NCBI GenBank assembly: GCA_964458265.1 | Contig: CAYWIF010000055.1 | Coordinates: forward strand, 1 to 10,942 | Length of the DNA stretch: 10,942 nucleotides | Origin: JAGVSR01 sp964458265 | GTDB taxonomy: Bacteria; Pseudomonadota; Alphaproteobacteria; Rhizobiales; Hyphomicrobiaceae | Direction of reading: 5' to 3' | Part shown: positions 5,399-10,942 of the stretch, one piece after another | Layout: each line of letters starts with the position of its first letter | Numbering within the stretch: position 1 is the first letter of the stretch | Program-made: the position numbers and the translations under genes | Notes under the pieces: model-generated | What the model saw: only the letters and a program-made list of their open reading frames with translations | Database searches by the model: none | Told to the model about the DNA's origin: nothing

Positions 5399-8191
5399 AT
5401 GTTTTCCAATAATTTCCGCAGCTTGGCCGCTATTATTTTGTTGGCTAGCTCGTGTTTTTCCGTCTCTGCGCAAACGCCCGACGGTGAGACACCTCCGCCA
5501 CCAACGGACGCGGCACCGGCTACACCTCCAGCCGAAGCGGCCCCTGCAACTCCCCCCGTTGAACCTCCGGCTCAGGCCGAGCCGACGCCACAACCCCCGC
5601 CGCAAACGGCCACTCCCACACCTCCTCCGCCCCCATCTCCACCCGCGGCGACGGCCGAGCCACAGCCGGTGTCTCCCGCTGAAGCCGCGCTGCCGGAAGT
5701 GACGGTCACGCAAAAGCCCGTCAAGCAGGTTGCCGGACCGCCGGTCTCCAGCACTGAGGTGCAGGTTGCGCCCGGACCGGTCGTCGGTGGGTCTGGAACG
5801 GCTGCCGCAGCTTCAACAGCGGGCGGCGGCACCGGCACCGGCAACACGTCCAGCGGTGGCATCGCCCTTTCGAAAGTCCCGGCGGCCGTGTCCCAGGTCT
5901 CTTCCGACCAGATTGTCGCTGAACGCACACTTCAAGTTCCCGAGGCGCTGCAAAAGCAGGTGCCCGGCATCATCTTGACCGATACGGCGGGTGGCGGATT
6001 GCGTCCCGACATCCAGTTTCGCGGCTTCGATGCGTCACCGATCGGCGGCCGTTCGCAGGCCCTCGCCGTCTATCAGAACGGCGTGCGGATCAACGAGGCA
6101 TTCGGCGATACGGTCAACCTCGACCTCATACCGGCCATTGCAATCAGCAACATGACCATTCTGGGCGCGAACCCGCTCTATGGTCTCAATGCCATCGGCG
6201 GTGCCATCGGCATCACCATGAAGGACGGCTTTAGTTTCCAGGGTGCCACGATCGATGCCATGGGCGGCTCGTTCGGTCGCGGTCAGATTGCCATGGAAGC
6301 CGGTGCGAACTCAGGCACGGTCGGCGCTTATGCAGCGCTTGAACTGCTCCGCGACAGTGGTTTTCGCGACTTCTCCGATGCCGAGATCGAGCGCTTTTAT
6401 GGCGACCTCGGGTTCCGGGGCAGCGCGGTGGAAGTCCACCTGAGCCTGACCGCCTCCCACAGTGTCGCGGGCGTGGTCGCCGCCTCGCCGGTCGATGTCC
6501 TGGATGTGGACTGGAACCGCACCTTCACGAGCCCGCAAGAGACTGACCTCGAAGTCGTCATGCCGACGTTGAGTGCCAAGGTGCAGGCCACCGACACACT
6601 CACGTTCAGCGGCCTGGGCTATTACCGCAAATTCAAGTCGAAGGTTATCGACGGTAACTTGAGCGAAGTGGGAGTGTGTGAAGCCGACCCGACGCAGCTT
6701 TGCCTCGAAGAAGACGACGGCGAAGAGCCGCTCGATCCGCCGATCTTGTTCGACGATGTTGCGGACGCGCTTGGCTATACCGGAGATCCCGAGGATTTTC
6801 CGTTCGGCTCGATCGAGCGCATCAACGCCGATGCCGAGAGCTTCGGCGGTTCGCTTCAGGCGGTCGAGACATCCGAACTGTTCAACCGGCCCAATCGCTT
6901 CCTCATCGGCGTGAGCTACGATCACGGCAAGGTCAACTACAGCACGTCGAGTGAAATCGGTGCTATTGGCAACCGTTTCGTCGTCACGGGCTCCGGCATA
7001 ATCATCCCCGCGCCGGAAGAGCCCGATCCGGATGACGACGATTTCGAGACGCCTGAACTCGCCCCCCGTCTGCTCGAAACGCAGAACGACTACGCGGGCG
7101 TCTATTTCACCAATACGCTCGATGTGACGGATGCGTTCGCTCTCACCTTGGGCGGCCGTTACAATTACGCGCGCATCAAGATCGCTGATAAAACCGGGTC
7201 TTTGACTGAAAACGGCGAAGGTTACCTCCCGGACCTCAACGTCTCGAGCACGTACGAGCGCTTCAACCCGATGGTCGGCGGCACCTACAAATTCATGCAG
7301 GGTCTCACCGCCTACGGCAGTTATTCGGAGGCCAATCGCGCCCCGACCGCGGCTGAATTGGGCTGCGCCGAGGAGGACAACCCCTGCTTGATCGAAAGCT
7401 TCCTGACCGACGACCCGCCGCTCGAACAGGTTGTCTCGCGCACGGTCGAACTGGGTCTGCGCGGCGAAGAGAAATATTTCGACGGTTCGCTGCTCACGTG
7501 GAGCGCCGGTCTATTCCGCACGCTCAATCAGGACGACATCATCAACGTGGCTTCGAACGACGAGCCTGGCCGCGGCTTCTTCCAGAACGCCGGCGACACG
7601 TTGCGCCAGGGCATTGAGTTGGCGGTCGGCTATCAGACGCGCACTTTTTCGGTCTACTCCTCCTACGCCTTCATCGACGCGACCTACCAGGACGACCTGA
7701 TCCTCCCGGCCCCGAATACACCGGAAGGCACGTTCAACTGTGATGATGGTCCCGGCGGTCCGTCTGACGACGATGAACCGCAGTGCCAGTTTGTTCGCGA
7801 CGGCGACAGCCTGCCCGGCATTCCGCGCCACCGCTTCAAGGCCGGCTTCGAGTATTGGTTAACGCCCAAATGGAAATTCGGCTCCGACTTCCTGGCCGTG
7901 TCCGACCAGTACTTCTTCGGCGACGACGCCAACAACAACCGCAAACTTTCCAGCTACACCCGCCTCGATCTCCACACCTCATACAAACTTTCGGAAAATG
8001 CCGAAGCATATGGCTTGATAAAGAACCTGCTCGACAGGCGCTATGGCCTTTACGGCGCCTTCTTCGACAAGGACGAGGCCAATGAGGTTACAGAGGCCGC
8101 TGGCTACGGTGAGGACTTCTTCGACGATGCCCGTTCCATCTCGCCATCCCAGCCGTTCGCAATTTATGGCGGCCTGCGCCTCACGTTCTAA
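5399..8191 (+). CDS. TonB-dependent outer-membrane receptor, ligand unknown
   Basis: 930 residues. The signal peptide (1-24) has likely cleavage after SVSA. Then come a Pro/Ala-rich stretch (25-97) with a tandem nonamer AAPATPP(A/V)E at 38-46 and 47-55, a probable TonB box EVTVTQ (100-105), a Gly/Ala/Thr linker (108-157), the plug domain (about 158-275, with PDIQFRGF, VYQNGVRINEAFGD and YGLNAIGGAIG) and a 22-strand-type beta-barrel ending in GLRLTF, the C-terminal Phe expected for outer-membrane insertion. NLLDRRYGLYG (876-886) is the usual last-strands signature. It should import a ligand using the TonB system encoded divergently. No FecA-type signalling domain is present and no ECF sigma gene lies nearby. 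Acidic putative surface loops occur at 437-450, 539-552 and 781-796, with Cys pairs 427/435, 656/663 and 781/796. GGGG lies a few bases before ATG 5399. Substrate not assignable from sequence alone. Confidence 0.95.
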   Translation: MFSNNFRSLAAIILLASSCFSVSAQTPDGETPPPPTDAAPATPPAEAAPATPPVEPPAQAEPTPQPPPQTATPTPPPPPSPPAATAEPQPVSPAEAALPEVTVTQKPVKQVAGPPVSSTEVQVAPGPVVGGSGTAAAASTAGGGTGTGNTSSGGIALSKVPAAVSQVSSDQIVAERTLQVPEALQKQVPGIILTDTAGGGLRPDIQFRGFDASPIGGRSQALAVYQNGVRINEAFGDTVNLDLIPAIAISNMTILGANPLYGLNAIGGAIGITMKDGFSFQGATIDAMGGSFGRGQIAMEAGANSGTVGAYAALELLRDSGFRDFSDAEIERFYGDLGFRGSAVEVHLSLTASHSVAGVVAASPVDVLDVDWNRTFTSPQETDLEVVMPTLSAKVQATDTLTFSGLGYYRKFKSKVIDGNLSEVGVCEADPTQLCLEEDDGEEPLDPPILFDDVADALGYTGDPEDFPFGSIERINADAESFGGSLQAVETSELFNRPNRFLIGVSYDHGKVNYSTSSEIGAIGNRFVVTGSGIIIPAPEEPDPDDDDFETPELAPRLLETQNDYAGVYFTNTLDVTDAFALTLGGRYNYARIKIADKTGSLTENGEGYLPDLNVSSTYERFNPMVGGTYKFMQGLTAYGSYSEANRAPTAAELGCAEEDNPCLIESFLTDDPPLEQVVSRTVELGLRGEEKYFDGSLLTWSAGLFRTLNQDDIINVASNDEPGRGFFQNAGDTLRQGIELAVGYQTRTFSVYSSYAFIDATYQDDLILPAPNTPEGTFNCDDGPGGPSDDDEPQCQFVRDGDSLPGIPRHRFKAGFEYWLTPKWKFGSDFLAVSDQYFFGDDANNNRKLSSYTRLDLHTSYKLSENAEAYGLIKNLLDRRYGLYGAFFDKDEANEVTEAAGYGEDFFDDARSISPSQPFAIYGGLRLTF

Positions 8192-8219
8192 TCCAATGGC
8201 GAACGCATATTTCAAACGC

Positions 8220-8250
8220 AAGGGGCGGCCTACGGGCTGCCCCTTATTCT
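8220..8250 (+). terminator. Hairpin terminator after the receptor gene
   Basis: AAGGGGCGGCC (8220-8230) and GGCTGCCCCTT (8235-8245) pair over 11 bp with one G-U wobble around a TACG tetraloop. The stem starts 28 nt after the receptor stop codon and is followed by a short T-rich stretch (ATTCTGTT). It should end the receptor transcript, so the next gene needs its own promoter. Confidence 0.75.
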
Positions 8251-8283
8251 GTTCAAGCCGCGAGTTGCCCGGGCGTGGCCCTC

Positions 8284-8289
8284 TTGACA
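8284..8289 (+). promoter_or_regulatory. Possible -35 element of the second barrel gene
   Basis: TTGACA is a perfect housekeeping -35 hexamer. At 17-19 nt downstream the sequence (CAAAGAT region, 8307-8314) is a poor -10. If it is used, the transcript would start near the first GGAAAAA repeat at 8321, placing the repeats over the start site, as for repression. Confidence 0.35.
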
Positions 8290-8320
8290 CGCAACGGCCC
8301 TGAAGCCAAAGATTTAGGCA

Positions 8321-8385
8321 GGAAAAACTCCTATCGACGATCCTGTACCGGGAAAAATGATAACTTCATCTCGGAAAAATTTCCC
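8321..8385. promoter_or_regulatory. Putative operator cluster: one GGAA-N4-TTCC palindrome plus two half-sites
   Basis: GGAAAAA occurs three times on the plus strand at 8321, 8351 and 8373, with starts 30 and 22 nt apart, near three and two helical turns. The last copy forms a palindrome, GGAAA-AA-TTTCC (8373-8384, followed by C). The first is a poor palindrome (AGGAAAAACTCCT) and the second a half-site (CGGGAAAAATGA) sharing nine bases with site 1 of the receptor promoter. The cluster sits 18-82 nt before the GTG start of the next gene. Confidence 0.65.
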
Positions 8386-8402
8386 AGCATGAAGGTTGGC
8401 CC

Positions 8403-9332
8403 GTGAATTGGTATCGCCTCGTTTTTGCGTCAATGTTCGCCACCCTCGGCTCATTGGTCATGGCGTCATTCGGGGCATACGCGGGGCCAGCGATCGGGCA
8501 ATTCGAGATGAAGACGCTCGAATCCGCTCCGGGCCATATGGAGTTTCAAAGTCAGAATGCCTGGTCCTTCGGGCAACCAAGCCGCGCTTTCTCTGGCGGA
8601 GCAGAACCGGTCTACGACGACAATTCCGTGATCCGCCAACGCCAGGCGCTCGAAATGGAGATGGGGTTTACCCACTACCTGAAGATGCGCGTCGGCATCG
8701 AGTTCGAGCAGGAACGGATGGATGATCCACAGAGCCCGGCTGATGCGAACGATTTCGCCACTCTCAAACTCGACGAAATTGGCACCGAACTCATTGCCAT
8801 TCTGATCCCGCGAGATGGCGACGGGTTCGGGTTCGGTACTGTCGTCGAATTCGAACGGCCGCTGGAATCCGGTGGGCAGATGAGCCTGATCATGGGCCAC
8901 ATATTCGAGTACGCATCGGGCCCGTGGATGTTCTCGGCGATTCCGATGCTGGTTCACGACTTTGGCGGCGATCCAGATGAAGACGGCATAAAGGACGACA
9001 AATGGGACTTCGCTTACGCCGCCCAGGTCGCCTACGAGTTTTCAGAAACGTGGACATTGTCCATCGAGGCCTATGGCACGGTTGAACGGCTGGGCAATTC
9101 CGGCGAGCGCGGCGAAGCGGCTCTCGCCTTCGGTGACCATGACCAGCACCGCATCGGCCCGATCCTGTACTACACGTACGATTTCGGTCGCAGCATCCGG
9201 CCTGATCCACGCCCCGGCGAAAACGGCGAGATCGAGAACAGCGAGCTGGCGGTAGGTGTCGGTCTGCTCGCGGGTCTGAACGACAACACGCCGGACGCCA
9301 CGCTAAAGCTCAGCGTAGAAGTCGAATTCTAG
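8403..9332 (+). CDS. Secreted outer-membrane beta-barrel-like protein
   Basis: 309 residues from GTG 8403, supported by GAAGG with a seven-base spacing. The signal peptide is 1-27 (cleavage after AYA). The mature part alternates amphipathic strands (for example FTHYLKMRVGIEFEQ, GFGFGTVVEFERPL, WDFAYAAQVAYEF, TLSIEAYGTVERL, IGPILYYTYDFG, TLKLSVEVEF) and ends in Phe, typical of barrel proteins. DPDEDGIKDD at 190-199 has the spacing of a calcium-type DxDxDG loop and sits between two predicted strands, directly before WDFAYAAQ. I do not recognise a characterised family; it looks like the generic transporter-type barrel proteins of alphaproteobacteria. Because it shares the putative operator with the receptor, it may be an accessory porin or surface ligand-binding protein of the same uptake system (inference). 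It ends 6 nt from the convergent small gene. Confidence 0.85.
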   Translation: MNWYRLVFASMFATLGSLVMASFGAYAGPAIGQFEMKTLESAPGHMEFQSQNAWSFGQPSRAFSGGAEPVYDDNSVIRQRQALEMEMGFTHYLKMRVGIEFEQERMDDPQSPADANDFATLKLDEIGTELIAILIPRDGDGFGFGTVVEFERPLESGGQMSLIMGHIFEYASGPWMFSAIPMLVHDFGGDPDEDGIKDDKWDFAYAAQVAYEFSETWTLSIEAYGTVERLGNSGERGEAALAFGDHDQHRIGPILYYTYDFGRSIRPDPRPGENGEIENSELAVGVGLLAGLNDNTPDATLKLSVEVEF

Positions 9333-9338
9333 AACGAC

Positions 9339-9629
9339 TTAAGGCGCGGTGCGCGGTAGCGCCGGCAAGAAGCGCGAGGCCAGGGGTTCATAGGACACAG
9401 GCTTCAAGTTCGCTTCGGCGCGATTGATTTCCGTAATGGCGGCATCCAGTGACCGCGCTACGTTCTCCAGTTCCGGCACGAGCCGCGCATCGTCGCGCAT
9501 ATATGCAAGTGTCTCGCGAACCGTCGCGAGATCGATGGACGGTGGCCATGGACGATGGCGGGAGATGCGAAACACGGGCGAGCGCTCCTCTTCGAAACTT
9601 AACGAAGCGTTAAACGGACCCTTGGCCAT
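9339..9629 (-). CDS. Hypothetical 96-residue protein
   Basis: Read from ATG 9629 to TAA 9339. It is hydrophilic with no signal peptide, membrane segment or Cys. The N-terminal 35 residues are basic and Trp/Pro-containing (RISRHRPWPPS). The centre (about 36-75: LATVRETLAYMRDDARL, LENVARSLDAAITEINRAE) is strongly predicted helical, like a small cytoplasmic helical-bundle or protein-binding protein. Codons end mostly in G or C like the neighbours, which supports a real gene. No clear ribosome site is visible; a TTG at 9635 would add two residues. It is convergent with the barrel gene, the stops being 6 nt apart without a hairpin between them. I do not recognise the family. Confidence 0.65.
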   Translation of the reverse strand: MAKGPFNASLSFEEERSPVFRISRHRPWPPSIDLATVRETLAYMRDDARLVPELENVARSLDAAITEINRAEANLKPVSYEPLASRFLPALPRTAP

Positions 9630-9640
9630 CCGCAAGAACC

Positions 9641-9673
9641 ATGCCCGGAGGAAATTCGCGTCCCACCGGGCAT
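9641..9673. repeat. 8-bp inverted repeat upstream of the small gene
   Basis: ATGCCCGG (9641-9648) and CCGGGCAT (9666-9673) are perfect complements with a 17-nt spacer. It starts 12 nt upstream of ATG 9629 (minus strand), so it may be an operator over the promoter or start of that gene or form a leader hairpin. It does not resemble the GGAA/TTCC motif. Confidence 0.4.
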
Positions 9674-9762
9674 TTCGTCCCGGAACGGCACAACGTTCAT
9701 GAAATTCCGGCCCACTTCCGAAGCAGAACTTTTACTTAGGTGCACCAGGATGCTCACTGAGA

Positions 9763-9786
9763 GGCGATGCCGCGACCGGCGTCGCC
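9763..9786 (+). other. Strong leader hairpin before the glycosyltransferase
   Basis: GGCGATGCCG (9763-9772) and CGGCGTCGCC (9777-9786) pair over ten bases, with one U-G wobble and a four-base loop. It lies 31 nt before the GTG start. No T-run follows, so it is not a standard terminator; it could stabilise or regulate the leader, or be a coincidence of high GC. Confidence 0.4.
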
Positions 9787-9817
9787 GTAATCAGCATTCC
9801 AATCGAAGGATCGCGTT

Positions 9818-10942
9818 GTGGGAACGCGCCAGCCGGGCATCCTCATCATCGTCGAAAACCTGACCGTGCCGCTCGACCGGCGGGTGTGGCAGGAGGCCTG
9901 CGCCCTGCGCGACGCCGGCTACACAGTTTCCGTCGTCTGCCCAAAGGGCGGGAAATATACCGCGCCATACGAACTTCTCGACGGCGTCCACCTCTTCCGT
10001 CACCCGTTGCCGATCGAAGCACGCGGCTCTCTCGGCTACGTTGCCGAATATTCCAGCGCGCTGTTCTTTGAGTTCGTTCTGTCGGTGAAGGCCTACTTCA
10101 AGGTCGGTTTCGACGTCGTCCAGGCCTGCAATCCTCCCGACTTGCTGTTCGTCATCGGCGGATTCTGGAAATACCTGTTCGGCAAGCCGTTCGTTTTCGA
10201 TCACCACGACATCAACCCGGAGCTTTACGAAGCCAAATTTGGACGGCGCGGCGCTTGGCATCGCTTGCTTGGTTTCCTCGAACGCCAGACGTTCCGCGTT
10301 GCCGACGTGGCGATCGCCACCAATGAAACGTTTCGAGATATCGCGACCGGCCGCGGCGGCATGGCAAAGGACCGGGTCTTTATCGTCCGCTCCGTTCCCG
10401 ACACGAGCCGCTTTCGCCGGGTCGAGCCGAACCCCAGCTTGAAAAAGGGCCGCAAGCACCTTGTCGGCTTCGTCGGGATCATGGGCTCTCAGGACGGTGT
10501 CGATATCATCGTCGAGGCGATGCACGCCATCGTCCACGAACAGGGCCGGAGCGACGTCCAAGCCTTGATTGTCGGCACTGGAACCGAGTTGCAATATCTG
10601 GAGAAGCTGTCGGCCGATCGCGGCCTCACAGACTTCATCACGTTCCCCGGATTTCAATCCGGACACACATTACTGACCGCCATGTCGACCTTCGACATAG
10701 GCATCATCCCCGACCCCAAGAATGTCTACAACGACAAGATATCCATGAACAAAGTGTTCGAGTACATGACGCTCGGCATTCCGTTCGTGCAGTTCGACTT
10801 GATCGAAGGCCGCAAGATGGCGGGCGACGCCGCGCTCTATGCGGGCAACAACTGCCCGCGTTCGCTCGCCATGCGCATGCTGACGCTGCTCGACGACGAG
10901 GAACTCCGCACCCGAACCGCTGCCGAGGGCGTTGCCCGCGCC
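9818..10942 (+). CDS. GT4-family glycosyltransferase, partial (C-terminus beyond right edge)
   Basis: 375 codons are visible to the window edge. The start is GTG 9818 behind GAAGGA with seven-base spacing. The N-terminal GT-B Rossmann half has ILIIVENLTVPLDRRVWQEA (8-27), matching the start of WbuB-like exopolysaccharide and O-antigen glycosyltransferases, then VVQACNPPD (100-108) and FVFDHHDINPELYE (125-138). The C-terminal half begins near 213 (HLVGFVGIMGSQDGVDIIVEA), followed by ALIVGTGTE (249-257), FDIGIIPDP (292-300) and the nucleotide-sugar-binding region NKVFEYMTLGIPFV (311-324), with the Glu typical of the family at 315. It would transfer a sugar from a nucleotide donor at the cytoplasmic face during polysaccharide or lipid-linked glycan assembly. 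At 375 residues it is near the usual full length of about 400. It is probably unrelated to the uptake locus and the start of a polysaccharide cluster (inference). Confidence 0.92.
   Translation, partial: MGTRQPGILIIVENLTVPLDRRVWQEACALRDAGYTVSVVCPKGGKYTAPYELLDGVHLFRHPLPIEARGSLGYVAEYSSALFFEFVLSVKAYFKVGFDVVQACNPPDLLFVIGGFWKYLFGKPFVFDHHDINPELYEAKFGRRGAWHRLLGFLERQTFRVADVAIATNETFRDIATGRGGMAKDRVFIVRSVPDTSRFRRVEPNPSLKKGRKHLVGFVGIMGSQDGVDIIVEAMHAIVHEQGRSDVQALIVGTGTELQYLEKLSADRGLTDFITFPGFQSGHTLLTAMSTFDIGIIPDPKNVYNDKISMNKVFEYMTLGIPFVQFDLIEGRKMAGDAALYAGNNCPRSLAMRMLTLLDDEELRTRTAAEGVARA

Noticed and set aside
8389..8406. Five-codon upstream frame (MKVGP, stop) overlapping the GTG start of the barrel gene
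   Set aside because: It has no ribosome site of its own, and its bases are largely the GAAGG site of the real start. A chance ATG is more likely than a leader peptide.
8970..9005. Canonical EF-hand or lanmodulin domain in the barrel protein
   Set aside because: There is only one loop, position 12 is Trp instead of Glu or Asp, and the flanks are predicted beta strands, not the helices of an EF-hand. It is kept only as an acidic metal-type loop.
9791..10666. 291-codon open frame on the minus strand
   Set aside because: It is antisense to a clear GT4 glycosyltransferase with family motifs throughout; long antisense frames are expected in GC-rich coding DNA.
1..10942. CRISPR array, insertion sequence, prophage, tRNA or rRNA
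   Set aside because: No regularly spaced repeats, transposase or integrase motifs, terminal repeats or recognisable RNA genes were seen by eye.

Overview
The window is about 60% GC and densely coding. Reading frames have GC-rich third positions, and several starts are GTG with AAGGA-type ribosome binding sites. The gene families (PleC/DivJ-like histidine kinase core, ExbB/ExbD/TonB, a TonB-dependent receptor with a Pro/Ala-rich N-terminus) suggest an alphaproteobacterium, most likely of the Hyphomicrobiales (Rhizobiales). This is judged from gene style only; there is no rRNA or other marker to fix the taxon.

Layout. Minus strand, 1-2373: a two-gene unit of a soluble sensor-less histidine kinase followed 19 nt later by a HerA/DUF87-type hexameric ATPase that runs off the left edge. 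Minus strand, 2470-4920: a compact operon in the order small secreted four-Cys protein, exbB, exbD, tonB. Positions 4921-5398 form a 478-nt divergent regulatory region. Plus strand, 5399-8191: a 930-residue TonB-dependent outer-membrane receptor ending in a hairpin terminator. Plus strand, 8403-9332: a second secreted, probably outer-membrane beta-barrel protein. Minus strand, 9339-9629: a convergent 96-residue hypothetical protein. Plus strand, 9818 to the right edge: a GT4-type glycosyltransferase, cut by the window.

How it works together. The centre (2470-9332) reads as one outer-membrane import locus. ExbB-ExbD would use the proton motive force, TonB would transmit the energy, and the receptor, which has a recognisable TonB box, would import an unidentified ligand. 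The second barrel protein appears to be co-regulated. The main non-coding signal is a palindrome of the form GGAA-N3/4-TTCC, found three times ahead of the receptor and once, with two extra half-sites, ahead of the second barrel gene. I saw no other full copy by eye. This looks like the operator of one regulator that is not encoded in the window. Both surface proteins carry strongly acidic, Asp-rich segments. In the receptor two of these are Cys-bracketed or lie beside a Cys pair, and in the barrel protein there is a DPDEDG-type loop. This hints at a di- or trivalent cation (or a cation complex) as ligand, but the ligand is inference only.
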